NCBI RefSeq assembly: GCF_000382045.1 | Contig: NZ_KB907458.1 | Coordinates: 248,001-312,000, forward strand | Direction of reading: 5' to 3' | From: Variovorax atrisoli 110B | GTDB taxonomy: Bacteria; Pseudomonadota; Gammaproteobacteria; Burkholderiales; Burkholderiaceae_C | Length of the DNA stretch: 64,000 nucleotides | In this document: in pieces, positions 15,218 through 24,146 of the stretch | How positions within the stretch are numbered: position 1 is the first letter of the stretch | Layout: the number at the start of each line of letters is the position of its first letter | Notes under the pieces: generated by a model | Database searches by the model: none | Seen by the model: the letters and a program-made list of their open reading frames with translations, nothing else | What the model was told of the DNA's origin: nothing | Made by a program: the position numbers and the translations under genes

Positions 15218-17734
15218 ATGAATGCCTCCCTTCGCCTGGGTTGGCGCACGCTCTGGCGCGACCTGCGTGCCGGCGAGCTGCGCCTGTTGATCGTCGCCGT
15301 GCTCCTGGCCGTGGCCGCGCTCACGGCCGTCGGCTTCTTCGCCGACCGGCTGCAGGGCGGGCTCAAGCGCGACGCGCGGCAGCTGCTGGGCGGCGACGCG
15401 GTGATCGTCAGCGACAACCCGACGCCCGAGGCCTTCGTGGCGCAGGCCAAGTCGCTGGGGCTGCAGGGCTCCTCCACCTACGGCTTCCCGACCATGGCGC
15501 GCGCCGAGGACGCGCAGGGCGGCGCCAGCAAGCTGGTGGCGCTGAAGGCGGTGACCACGGGCTACCCGCTGCGCGGCAGCCTGCAGACCTCCACCACCAT
15601 CGATGGCGCGGGTGCCGTCACGCGCGACATCCCGCCGCCGGGCGAGACCTGGGTCGATGCCTCGCTGCTCGACTCGCTGGGCCTGAAGGTCGGCGACACG
15701 TTGCTGCTGGGCGACACCGGCCTGCGCGTAGGCCGCGTCATCACGCTGGAGCCCGATCGCGGCGCCGGCTTCATGAGCTTTTCGCCGCGCGTGATGCTCA
15801 ACCAGGCCGACGTGGCCCGCACCGGGCTCGTGCAGCCGGCCAGCCGCGTGGGCTACCGATATGCCGTGGCCGGCAGCGACGCCGCGGTCAAGCGCTTCAC
15901 CGACTGGGCCGACGCCACCATCAAGAAGGGCGAACTTCGCGGCGTTCGGCTCGATTCCTTCGAAAGCGGCCGGCCCGAGATGCGCCAGACGCTCGATCGC
16001 GCCGAGAAATTCCTGAGCCTCGTCGCGCTGCTGGCTGCGCTGCTGTCGGCCGTGGCGGTGGCGCTGGCCGCGCGCGGCTTCGCGGCCAGCCACCTCGACG
16101 ACTGCGCGATGCTGCGCGTGCTCGGCCAGAGCCAGCGCACCATCGCGGTGGCCTATGCCTTCGAGTTCGCGGTGATCGGCATCGTGGCCAGCGCGCTGGG
16201 CGTGGCCATCGGCTTCGCGGTGCACTACGTGTTCGTGCTGCTGCTGGCGGGGCTGGTCGAGACCGCGCTGCCCGCGGCCACGCTGTGGCCCGTGGCCTTC
16301 GGGCTCGGCATGGGGCTCACGCTGCTCTTCGCCTTCGGCCTGCCGCCGGTGCTGCAGCTGGCGCGCGTCCCGCCGCTTCGCGTGATCCGGCGCGACGTGG
16401 GCGGGCTCAAGCCCGCGTCGCTCGCGGTGCTGGGCGTCGGCATCGCGGGCTTCGCGGCCCTGCTGATGGCGGCCAGCAGCGACATCAAGCTGGGGCTCAT
16501 CGCCGTCGGCGGCTTCGCGGGGGCGGTGGCGGTGTTCGCGCTCTTGAGCTGGCTGGCAGTGAAGGTGCTGCGCCGCAGCGTCAACGAAACGACCGCGCCG
16601 CGCTGGCTGGTGCTGGCGACGCGGCAGATCTCGGCGCGGCCGGCCTATGCGGTGGTACAGGTCAGCGCGCTCTCGGTGGGGCTGCTGGCGCTGGTGCTGC
16701 TGGTGCTGCTTCGCACCGACCTCGTCGCGAGCTGGCGCCAGGCCACGCCGCCCGACGCGCCGAACCGCTTCGTCATCAACGTCATGCCCGACCAGAGCGA
16801 GGCTTTCCAGAAGTCGCTGCGCGATGCAGGCGTGAGCAAGTTCGACTGGTACCCGATGATCCGCGGGCGGCTCGTGGCCATCAACGACAAGCCGGTCTCG
16901 CCCGACGACTACACCGAGGACCGTGCCAAGCGACTGGTCGACCGCGAATTCAATCTCAGCAACAGCCTGGAGGCGCCGCCGCACAACAGCATCACCGCGG
17001 GCAAGTGGACACCCGGCGCGTCCGGCGAGGTGAGCGTGGAAGAGGGCCTGGCCGAGACGCTGGGCCTGAAGATGGGCGACGTGCTGCGCTTCGACATCGG
17101 CGGCATGCAGAACGATGCGCGCATCACCTCGCTGCGCAAGGTCGACTGGGGCTCGATGCACGCCAACTTCTTCGTGATGTACACGGTGGCCTCGCTGGCC
17201 GACGTGCCCACCACCTACATGGGCGCCTTCCGCGCGCCCGAGACGCGCGGCTTCGACAACGCGCTGGTGCGCAGCTATCCGAACGTGACCAACGTCGACA
17301 TGAGCGCCACCATCAACCAGGTGCAGCGCGTGCTCGACCAGGTGATCCGCGCGGTCGAGTTCCTGTTCGGCTTCACGCTCGCGGCCGGTCTCGTGGTGCT
17401 CTTTGCCGCGGTGACGGCCACCCGCGAGGAACGCGCGCGCGAGTTCGCGGTGATGCGCGCGGTGGGCGCGCGTGCCAGCCTGCTGCGGCAGGTACAGCGC
17501 GCCGAGCTCGCGGGCGTGGGCCTGCTCGCGGGTTTCCTCGCGAGCATCGTGGCTGCGCTCATCGGCTGGGGGCTCGCGCGCTTCGTGTTCGAGTTCACCT
17601 GGACCGCCTCGCCGCTGGTGCCGGTCGCCGGCGCGCTGGCCGGGGCGGTGCTGGCGCTCGGCGCCGGATGGTGGGGCCTGCGCGAGGTGCTGCGCCGGCC
17701 GGTGGTCGACACCTTGCGGCGCGCGGCCGAGTAA
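15218..17734 (+). CDS. FtsX-like ABC transporter permease (YbbP-type)
   Basis: 838-aa membrane protein with a TM helix at the N-terminus (LRLLIVAVLLAVAALTAVGF), a large periplasmic MacB-like domain, and two blocks of FtsX helices (about residues 260-470 and 700-830, containing REEREFAVMRAVGAR-like ARAREFAVMRAVGA). The arrangement matches YbbP-type permeases, which work with a YbbA ATPase in export of lipids or other compounds. No partner ATPase lies adjacent in the window. Divergent from the small lipoprotein gene across 201 bp. Confidence 0.88.
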   Translation: MNASLRLGWRTLWRDLRAGELRLLIVAVLLAVAALTAVGFFADRLQGGLKRDARQLLGGDAVIVSDNPTPEAFVAQAKSLGLQGSSTYGFPTMARAEDAQGGASKLVALKAVTTGYPLRGSLQTSTTIDGAGAVTRDIPPPGETWVDASLLDSLGLKVGDTLLLGDTGLRVGRVITLEPDRGAGFMSFSPRVMLNQADVARTGLVQPASRVGYRYAVAGSDAAVKRFTDWADATIKKGELRGVRLDSFESGRPEMRQTLDRAEKFLSLVALLAALLSAVAVALAARGFAASHLDDCAMLRVLGQSQRTIAVAYAFEFAVIGIVASALGVAIGFAVHYVFVLLLAGLVETALPAATLWPVAFGLGMGLTLLFAFGLPPVLQLARVPPLRVIRRDVGGLKPASLAVLGVGIAGFAALLMAASSDIKLGLIAVGGFAGAVAVFALLSWLAVKVLRRSVNETTAPRWLVLATRQISARPAYAVVQVSALSVGLLALVLLVLLRTDLVASWRQATPPDAPNRFVINVMPDQSEAFQKSLRDAGVSKFDWYPMIRGRLVAINDKPVSPDDYTEDRAKRLVDREFNLSNSLEAPPHNSITAGKWTPGASGEVSVEEGLAETLGLKMGDVLRFDIGGMQNDARITSLRKVDWGSMHANFFVMYTVASLADVPTTYMGAFRAPETRGFDNALVRSYPNVTNVDMSATINQVQRVLDQVIRAVEFLFGFTLAAGLVVLFAAVTATREERAREFAVMRAVGARASLLRQVQRAELAGVGLLAGFLASIVAALIGWGLARFVFEFTWTASPLVPVAGALAGAVLALGAGWWGLREVLRRPVVDTLRRAAE

Positions 17735-17771
17735 TTTTTTTCTTTTCTTCGTGGCGATGCGAAGCAAGACA

Positions 17772-17801
17772 GGGCCGGGGATGCAATACATTCCCCGGCC
17801 C
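17772..17801 (+). terminator. Strong GC hairpin after the FtsX-like gene
   Basis: GGGCCGGGGA (17772-17781) pairs perfectly with TCCCCGGCCC (17792-17801) across a 10-nt loop. It lies between the permease stop and the OLD-like start. No T-run follows, so it may be a weak terminator or a 5' stability hairpin of the next transcript. Confidence 0.45.
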
Positions 17802-17833
17802 CGTATCCATTTCAAGAAGAGAGAAATTCCCGC

Positions 17834-19354
17834 ATGCGCCTGGCGTCATTCCAGATCACCAACTTTCGCTCGATCAACGACAGCGGCCTCATCGACTCCA
17901 CGCAGATCACCACGATCCTCGGCCGGAATGACAGCGGCAAATCGAACCTGCTGCGCGCGCTGCACAGCCTGAACCCTGCCGAAGGCATCGCCGAACTCAG
18001 CCCCATCAAGGACTTCCCGCGCCATCGCCGCCTGGAAGAGTGCACGGGCGACACGCCCGTCGTGTTCACGCGCTGGAGCCTCGACGAGAGCGAGCAGGCC
18101 GAACTGGCCGCGATCCTGCCGCGCGCGGCGGGCGTGCGCCACGTCACCGCCAGCCGCGGCTATGCCGCCGTCCGCACGGCCGGGTTCGAAGGACTCGGTG
18201 CCCTGTCGCTGGACGTGAGCGAGATCAAGGGCAAGGTGCGCAAGATCGTGCCGGCGGTCAAGGCCGCGGCCGAGAAGGTCGCAGAAGAGGCGAAGGCCGC
18301 GCTGGACCAGGAAGCCGACCTCTTCGACGCCGCGATGATCATGAGCCCCGACTACATCAGGTGGTCGGCCGGCGCGGTCAAGGCGGCGCAGGCCCTGCGC
18401 AAGGCGTTGGCCGTGGCCGGCGCCGAGCTCAGCGACAAGCAGGAGCAGATGCTCGGCGAGCTGGAAGACATGGCCCTCGCCATCGCCAACGACGCGCCCG
18501 CGCTGGAGCGCGCGCGGGAATGGGTCGTCGGCAAGCTGCCGCGCTTCGTCTACGTCGACGAATACCCGGCGCTGCCCGGGCGCCAGAACATCGCCGAATA
18601 CCTGGGGCGCGAGGGCTGGGGCCAGCTCACGCCCGAGCAGCAGAGCTTTGGCAGGCTGTGCAAGGTCGCGGGGCTCGACCTGCGGCAGCTGCAGGCCCTG
18701 CTCGAGAAGAACGACCAGGCCACGCGCAACCAGCTCGTCAACCGCGCCGGCTCGGTGGTGACCGCCGAGATCCGCCGCCTCTGGAAGGACCGTGCGCTGA
18801 AGGTGCGCTTCAACCTCGACGGCCAGTACCTCGACACGCTGGTGTCCGACCCGAACGCCGCCTACGAAGTCGAGGTGAACCTGGAGGAGCGCAGCCGCGG
18901 CTTCCAGTGGTTCTTCTCGTTCTACGTCGCCTTCTTCGCCGACACCCGCGGCGGCCGGGCCGAGGACGCCGTGCTGCTGCTGGACGAACCCGGCCTGCAC
19001 CTGCACCCCCATTCGCAGGCCGACCTGCTGGCGCACCTCGAAAAGGACTTCGCCGGCAACCAGGTCATCTACACCACGCATTCGCCGTTCATGGTGCCCG
19101 CCCACCGCCTCGACGCCGTGCGCACCGCGAGCCTGAGCGAAACGGCGGGCACCACGGTGAGCAACGCTGCCGAGGGCGACGAGCGCACACTGTTCCCGCT
19201 GAAGGCCGCGCTGGCGCTGAGCCGGATGGCGAGCGAGCCGGTGACGCAGGACGCTGCGAAGCCGCTGGCTGCGACGCAGGAACCGGTGAAGCCCGCGCCC
19301 GCCAGGCCTGCGAAGTCGGCAAAGTCCGCCGAGACGGCCAAGCCGGAGCCGTGA
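17834..19354 (+). CDS. OLD-like AAA ATPase (predicted SMC/RecF-type), AKP-rich tail
   Basis: 506-aa ATPase with an N-terminal Walker A, GRNDSGKSNLLRALH (about residues 36-50), an ABC-like signature region and a Walker B LLLDEPGLHLHPHSQADLL followed by YTTHSPFMVP (H-loop). It resembles the ATPase half of OLD-family nucleases, but no TOPRIM nuclease domain is visible; the C-terminus is an Ala/Lys/Pro-rich disordered tail instead. The tail appears to be cut short by a one-base loss just before the stop (see next entry). RBS AAGAGAGAA lies before the ATG. Cellular role unknown; OLD relatives often serve in phage defence or DNA repair. Confidence 0.8.
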   Translation: MRLASFQITNFRSINDSGLIDSTQITTILGRNDSGKSNLLRALHSLNPAEGIAELSPIKDFPRHRRLEECTGDTPVVFTRWSLDESEQAELAAILPRAAGVRHVTASRGYAAVRTAGFEGLGALSLDVSEIKGKVRKIVPAVKAAAEKVAEEAKAALDQEADLFDAAMIMSPDYIRWSAGAVKAAQALRKALAVAGAELSDKQEQMLGELEDMALAIANDAPALERAREWVVGKLPRFVYVDEYPALPGRQNIAEYLGREGWGQLTPEQQSFGRLCKVAGLDLRQLQALLEKNDQATRNQLVNRAGSVVTAEIRRLWKDRALKVRFNLDGQYLDTLVSDPNAAYEVEVNLEERSRGFQWFFSFYVAFFADTRGGRAEDAVLLLDEPGLHLHPHSQADLLAHLEKDFAGNQVIYTTHSPFMVPAHRLDAVRTASLSETAGTTVSNAAEGDERTLFPLKAALALSRMASEPVTQDAAKPLAATQEPVKPAPARPAKSAKSAETAKPEP

Positions 19355-19755
19355 AGCCAGAACTCGCCAAGCCCGTTGTCGTGGAAAGCGCGAAGCCGGT
19401 GGAAGCGGCACTTGTCGCGGTGGCCGCGCCTGCGCCCGCGATGGCTGATGCGGCGGAGGCTGCCGCTCCCGCGAAGATCGATGCAGCCAAGCCCGAAGCG
19501 GTAGAGCCGGTCGTCGTGGAAAGCGCCAAGCCGGCACAAGCAGCACCTGTCGCAGTCGCTGCGCCGGCCGTTACGCCTGCGACGCCCGAATCGACGAAGC
19601 CGCCGGTCGCCGAGAGCACCAAGCCAGTCGAGCCCGTCGCGGCGGCGCCGGTCGCCGTGGCTGCCATGTCCGCGGAAACCCCCGTGGCGCAAAGCGTCGA
19701 GGAGCCGGTCGCCGCCATCGGTCAGCAAGCGGAGCAGCCGGCAGAAGTCGCCTGA
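19351..19755 (+). other. Out-of-frame continuation of the AKP-rich tail (probable frameshift)
   Basis: After the OLD-like stop (TGA 19352-19354), the next frame stays open for 134 codons and encodes the same kind of sequence (KPVVVESAKPVEAA, PVVVESAKPAQAA, VAVAAPA repeats). An earlier copy of the local repeat, around 19280, reads GAACCGGTGAAGCC, whereas here it reads GAGCCGTGAAGCC. Adding one G would give a continuous 640-aa protein. Alternatively a GTG at 19351 overlapping the TGA could start a separate coupled product. A repeat-linked deletion or a sequence error is the simpler reading. Confidence 0.6.
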
Positions 19756-19773
19756 CGGGCAGGCCTTTCAACT

Positions 19774-19800
19774 CATGCGGCGCCAACCATGCGCCGCATG
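19774..19800. terminator. Perfect 10-bp hairpin between convergent genes
   Basis: CATGCGGCGC (19774-19783), loop CAACCAT, GCGCCGCATG (19791-19800). It lies between the OLD-like tail and the LysR stop, which converge, and is a candidate two-way terminator. T-runs are short on both sides. Confidence 0.5.
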
Positions 19801-19818
19801 TGCAGGCTTTTCCTCGGT

Positions 19819-20712
19819 TCATGGCGCCATCGCTTCCTCCCTGAACATGTGCTCCCCCGCGAAGTCCACGAACGCCCGCACCTTCGGCGACAGCTGACGG
19901 CTCGACGGCCACAGCGCCGTGAACTGGCCCTGGCGCACGAGGTGCGTGGCCAGCACGCGCTGCAGTTCGCCGCGGCACAGCGAGTCGCGCGCGAGGAAGT
20001 CGGGCATGTAGGCCACGCCGAGGCCGGCGACTGCCGCGCCGAGCATGGCTTCCATGTTGTTGCACAGCAGGCCGGGCGGCAGCTGCGCGGGCAGGCCGGG
20101 CAGGTCCCAGTCCTCGATCTTTCCGCCGGTGGCGAACTTGTAGCGAAGGCAGGCGTGCCGCGCGAGGTCGGCCGGCGTCTGCGGCACGCCGTGGCGCTCG
20201 AGATAGGCCGGCGAGGCGACGAGCACGAAGCGGAACGGGCCGAGCCGGCGCGCCACCAGTTGCGAGTCGACCAGCTCGCCGCTGCGGATCGCCACGTCGA
20301 CGCCCTCGGCGATCACGTCGACCAGCCGGTCGTTGAAGTCGAGGTCGAGCTCGATCTCGGGGTAGCGCTGCCTGAAGGCAGGCAGGATCGGCAGCAGGAA
20401 GCGGTAGCCGATGGTCGGCAGGCTCACGCGCAAGCGGCCGCGCGGCGCGGCCACGGCGTCCTGCATCATGGACCGCGCGTCGTCCAGCTCGTCGAGGATT
20501 CGGCGGCAGCGCTCGTGGAAGAGGGCGCCTTCCTGCGTCAGCCGCATGTGGCGCGTGGTGCGGTTGAAAAGGCGCACGCCGAGCTGCTCCTCGAGCCGCG
20601 CGACGTTCTTGCCCACGGCCGAGGCCGATATGCCCAGGAGCCGGCCGGCCCTGGCAAAGCTCGACAGGTCGGCCGCCCGCACGAAGGATTCGAGTCCGCT
20701 GAAGCTGTCCAT
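19819..20712 (-). CDS. LysR-family transcriptional regulator
   Basis: 297-aa regulator with an N-terminal winged HTH (FVRAADLSSFARAGRLLGIS, then SASAVGKNVARLEEQLGVRL) and a periplasmic-binding-type effector domain. The ATG at 20712 gives the standard N-terminus MDSFSGLESFVRAAD; a longer start at 20748 would add 12 atypical residues. It is divergent from the MFS exporter gene across 111 bp, the classic position for regulating that gene. The effector is unknown. Confidence 0.93.
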   Translation of the reverse strand: MDSFSGLESFVRAADLSSFARAGRLLGISASAVGKNVARLEEQLGVRLFNRTTRHMRLTQEGALFHERCRRILDELDDARSMMQDAVAAPRGRLRVSLPTIGYRFLLPILPAFRQRYPEIELDLDFNDRLVDVIAEGVDVAIRSGELVDSQLVARRLGPFRFVLVASPAYLERHGVPQTPADLARHACLRYKFATGGKIEDWDLPGLPAQLPPGLLCNNMEAMLGAAVAGLGVAYMPDFLARDSLCRGELQRVLATHLVRQGQFTALWPSSRQLSPKVRAFVDFAGEHMFREEAMAP

Positions 20713-20823
20713 GGATTGGCAACCTTTGGTTGGGAGTGTGTGGAGCAATGAGGCGATTCTCAGTGCATTGATTCCTTTCTATCTTCGTGCCTTCCTTTTC
20801 ACCTTCCGCGAAAGCACGTTCCG

Positions 20824-22335
20824 ATGTCCGCTTCTTCTTCCTCCAGGAACTGGCTCCTGGCCGCCGTCTGCCTCGCGGCGCTGGGCATGCCGCTGAGCTT
20901 CACAGGCCCGGCGGTGGTGTTGCCCGCCGTGCGCGATGCGCTGGGCGGCAGCCCGGTGCAGCTCAACTGGGTGACCAACGCCTTCATGCTGAGCTTCGGC
21001 GCCACGCTGATGGCCGCCGGGGCGCTGGCCGATGCATACGGGCGCAAGCGCGTTTTCCTGCTGGGGCTCGCGGTGGTGGCGCTCAGCGCCTCGCTGCTGA
21101 CCCTGGCGCCGGGCATCGTGGCCTTCGACCTGGCGCGCGCGCTGCAGGGGCTGGGCTCGGCCGCAGCCTTTGCGGCAGGCACGGCCGCGCTGGCACAGGT
21201 GTTCGACGGCGCGGCGCGCACGCGGGCCTTCAGCCTGATCGGCACCTCGTTCGGCGTGGGGCTGTCCTGCGGCTCGATCGTGTCGGGCTGGCTCGCGGAG
21301 CGCTTCGGGTGGCAGGCGGTGATGCTGAGCCCCGGCGCGGTGAGCCTCGCGGCGCTGTGCATCGCTTCGCTGGCGATGCGCGAATCGCGCAACCCGCAGG
21401 CGATGGGGCTCGACGTGCCGGGCACGCTGAGCTTCACCGCCGCGCTGAGCCTGCTGACGCTGGGCGTGCTGCAGGCGCCAGACAGCGGCTGGGGCAGCCC
21501 CTGGGTGCTCGGTGCGCTCGCGGGCTCGGCGGCGATGGGCGCGGTCTTCGTCGCCATCGAAAGGCGCGTGCCGCATCCGATGCTCGACCTGTCGCTGTTC
21601 CGCTTTCCGCGCTTCGTCGGGGTGCAGCTGCTTGCGGCCGCGCCGGCCTACGGCTTCGTCGTGCTGCTGGTGCTGCTGCCGATCCGCTTCGTGGGACTCG
21701 AAGGGCGCAGCGCGATCGAGGCGGGCGCCTTCATGTTCGCGCTCTCGGGGCCGATCCTCGTGGTTCCGACGCTGGCGGCATCGCTGGCGCACCGGTTCTC
21801 GGCCGGCGCGATCTCGGCCGTCGGACTGCTGGTGTGCGCTGCAGGCCTCTTCTGGCTCAGCCGCTGCGCGCCGGGCACGCCGCTCGCCGGGATGGCGTGG
21901 CCGCTGCTGCTGATCGGCGCCGGCATCGGGCTGCCCTGGGGCCTGATGGACGGGCTGGCCGTGAGCGTGGTGCCGCGCGAGCGCGCAGGCATGGCCTCGG
22001 GCATCTTCAACACGGTGCGGGTGGCGGGGGAGGGCATCGCGCTGGCACTCGTCGGAGCGGGCCTGACCGCGCTGGTGACGGCGCATCTGGGGCAAGTCGC
22101 CGGCGCATCGCAGGCGGCGCAGCGCGTGACCACCGGCAACCTCGCGCAGGCGCTGGCGCTGCTGCCCGGCATGGACCGCGCGGCCTTGCTGCACGCGTAT
22201 GGCGCGGCGTTCGGCACGCTGCTGTGCGTGCTGGCGGGGGTGACGGTGCTGACGGCGCTCGTCGTGTTCGCTTTCCTGCGCGGCGAGACGCACGCCGAGG
22301 CCGGCGCCGTGGCGCTGGAGTCGACGGCCTGCTGA
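20824..22335 (+). CDS. MFS transporter, multidrug exporter type
   Basis: 503-aa membrane protein with about 14 hydrophobic segments, as in the DHA2 (EmrB/QacA) group. The loop 2-3 motif is GALADAYGRKRVFLLGL. The segment LIGTSFGVGLSCGSIVSGWLA corresponds to the family's motif C region, usually seen in exporters. The gene is divergent from a LysR regulator and ends one base before the next LysR stop codon. Substrate unknown; drug or toxic-metabolite export is inferred. Confidence 0.9.
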   Translation: MSASSSSRNWLLAAVCLAALGMPLSFTGPAVVLPAVRDALGGSPVQLNWVTNAFMLSFGATLMAAGALADAYGRKRVFLLGLAVVALSASLLTLAPGIVAFDLARALQGLGSAAAFAAGTAALAQVFDGAARTRAFSLIGTSFGVGLSCGSIVSGWLAERFGWQAVMLSPGAVSLAALCIASLAMRESRNPQAMGLDVPGTLSFTAALSLLTLGVLQAPDSGWGSPWVLGALAGSAAMGAVFVAIERRVPHPMLDLSLFRFPRFVGVQLLAAAPAYGFVVLLVLLPIRFVGLEGRSAIEAGAFMFALSGPILVVPTLAASLAHRFSAGAISAVGLLVCAAGLFWLSRCAPGTPLAGMAWPLLLIGAGIGLPWGLMDGLAVSVVPRERAGMASGIFNTVRVAGEGIALALVGAGLTALVTAHLGQVAGASQAAQRVTTGNLAQALALLPGMDRAALLHAYGAAFGTLLCVLAGVTVLTALVVFAFLRGETHAEAGAVALESTAC

Positions 22336-22336
22336 A

Positions 22337-23233
22337 TCAGGCTGCTTCGGCGGCCTCGAAGATGTCGCGCAGCCACTGCGTGAACACGCGCACGCGCGAG
22401 GACAGTTGCCGGTTCTGCGCGTAGAGCACCGAGACGGGCATCGGCGGCGGCGCGAACTCGGGCAACAGCACCTTCAGCCGCCCCTGCGCCAGTTCGCCCA
22501 CCACGCGGTAGCGCGGCACCTGCACCAGGCCCAGTCCCGCGACGGCCGAGCCGGTGTACAGGTCGGCACCGGTCACCGAGACGATGCCGCCGAGCTGCAC
22601 GCTCGTCACCCGCCCGTCGACGGTGAATTCGAGCGGCAGGGCCTTGCCCGTGGCGCTGGAAACGTAGTGGATGGCGCGGTGCAAGGCCAGCTCCTCCAGG
22701 CTGCGGGGCTCGCCGTGCGCCTCCAGATAGGCGGGGCTCGCGACCGTGACCTGCGGCAGCAGCGCCACGCGCCGCCCGATCATCGAGGAGTCCTGCAGCG
22801 TGCCGGCGCGCAGCACGCAATCGACGCCTTCGCGCACCAGGTCGACGAGGCGGTCGTCCTCGCCGATGTGCAGTTCGAGCTCGGGGTAGCGCGCCAGGAA
22901 GCCCGGCAGCGCCGGCACCACGAAATGCCGCGCCAGCGTGCCCTGCAGGTTCACGCGCAGCAGTCCCTTGGGCGCGGCGTCGCGGAACAGGCCCTCGGCT
23001 TCCTCCACGTCGGCCAGCAGCCGCACGCAGCGGCGGTAGTAGGCCTCGCCGTCCTGCGTGAGGCGCACGGTGCGGGTGGTGCGCTCCAGCAGCCGGGTGC
23101 CGATGCGCTGCTCCACGCGCTTGATCAGGTTGGTGACGGTCGCGCGGGGAATCCCCAGGTCTTCGGACGCCTGCGTGAAGCTCTGGCGCTCTGCGATGCG
23201 CACGAAGGCCTGCATTTCCTGGAAGCGGTCCAT
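22337..23233 (-). CDS. LysR-family transcriptional regulator
   Basis: 298-aa regulator with N-terminal HTH (MDRFQEMQAFVRIAERQSFT, ASEDLGIPRATVTNLIKRVE) and a C-terminal substrate-binding domain (RVNLQGTLARHFVVPALPGF). It belongs to the same LysR subtype as the 19819 gene (RTTRTVRLTQDGEAYYRRC). Divergent from the first short-chain dehydrogenase across 126 bp, so it probably controls the SDR pair. Tail-to-tail with the MFS gene. Confidence 0.93.
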   Translation of the reverse strand: MDRFQEMQAFVRIAERQSFTQASEDLGIPRATVTNLIKRVEQRIGTRLLERTTRTVRLTQDGEAYYRRCVRLLADVEEAEGLFRDAAPKGLLRVNLQGTLARHFVVPALPGFLARYPELELHIGEDDRLVDLVREGVDCVLRAGTLQDSSMIGRRVALLPQVTVASPAYLEAHGEPRSLEELALHRAIHYVSSATGKALPLEFTVDGRVTSVQLGGIVSVTGADLYTGSAVAGLGLVQVPRYRVVGELAQGRLKVLLPEFAPPPMPVSVLYAQNRQLSSRVRVFTQWLRDIFEAAEAA

Positions 23234-23359
23234 GGGCGGCTTGCGGTCTATTGTTGAAGTAAATGGAATATTAATGGCGATCAGGTGCTGATTATCTTCT
23301 GGGCGGAACGATCGAAGATTCGCCTCACCAACCAACCTCCACCGCAAAGGACACCAGCC

Positions 23360-24103
23360 ATGACCCGCCCTTCCACCCACAAGGTCGCCATCGTCACCGG
23401 CGCATCGCGCGGCATCGGCGCCGCTGTCGCGCAGCGCCTCGCCAGGGACGGCTTCGCCGTCGCCGTCAACTACGCATCGAGCCCTGCGCAGGCCTACGCC
23501 CTCGTCGCCGAGCTGACGGCCGCTGGCGGCAGAGCCATCGCCGTCAAGGCCGACGTGGCCCGCGGCGACGAAGTGCGCGCCATGTTCGACGTCGTCGAGG
23601 CGCAACTCGGCAAGGTCGACGTCCTGGTCAACAACGCCGGCGTGCTCAAGACCCTGCCGCTGGCCGAGCACAGCGACGCGCAGTACGACCAGAGCTTCGA
23701 CATCAACGTGCGCGGCACCTTCAACACGCTGCGCGAGGCCGCCGCCCGCCTGAACGAGGGCGGGCGCATCGTCAACTTCTCCAGCACCACGCTCGCGCTG
23801 AACATGCCCGGCTACGCGATCTACAACGCCACCAAGGCGGCGGTCGAGGCCTTCACGCACGTGTTCGCCAAGGAACTGCGCGGCCGCAGCATCACGGTGA
23901 ACGCCGTGGCGCCGGGCCCGATCGCCACCTCGCTCTTCCTCGACGGCAAGACCGAGGAGCAGGTCCAGGCCTTCGCGAAGATGCCGCCGCTGCAGCGCCT
24001 GGGCCAGCCCGAGGACATCGCATCGGTGGTGTCCTTCCTTGCCGGGCCCGACGCGGGCTGGGTCAACGGCCAGATCCTGCGCGCCAACGGCGGACTCGCC
24101 TGA
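23360..24103 (+). CDS. Short-chain dehydrogenase/reductase
   Basis: 247-aa Rossmann-fold NAD(P)-dependent oxidoreductase. Cofactor motif TGASRGIG (about residues 14-21), NNAG (about residue 88), catalytic Ser in NFSSTT and Tyr-x3-Lys in YAIYNATKAA. The C-terminal VNGQILRANGGLA is typical of FabG-like enzymes. The ATG at 23360 removes an implausible 25-residue extension. First gene of a likely two- or three-gene unit under the divergent LysR protein. Substrate unknown. Confidence 0.92.
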   Translation: MTRPSTHKVAIVTGASRGIGAAVAQRLARDGFAVAVNYASSPAQAYALVAELTAAGGRAIAVKADVARGDEVRAMFDVVEAQLGKVDVLVNNAGVLKTLPLAEHSDAQYDQSFDINVRGTFNTLREAAARLNEGGRIVNFSSTTLALNMPGYAIYNATKAAVEAFTHVFAKELRGRSITVNAVAPGPIATSLFLDGKTEEQVQAFAKMPPLQRLGQPEDIASVVSFLAGPDAGWVNGQILRANGGLA

Positions 24104-24146
24104 GCGGCGGGCTCCAAGCGAAACAATCCCGAAGGAGAAACACGCC

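Noticed and set aside
14723..17815. 1030-aa minus-strand protein
   Set aside because: It is antisense to the FtsX-type permease for most of its length; only its last 97 residues, beginning at 15016, look like a real lipoprotein.
19351..19755. Independent small gene starting at GTG 19351
   Set aside because: The composition continues the preceding gene's tail, and a single-base change explains both; kept only as an alternative.
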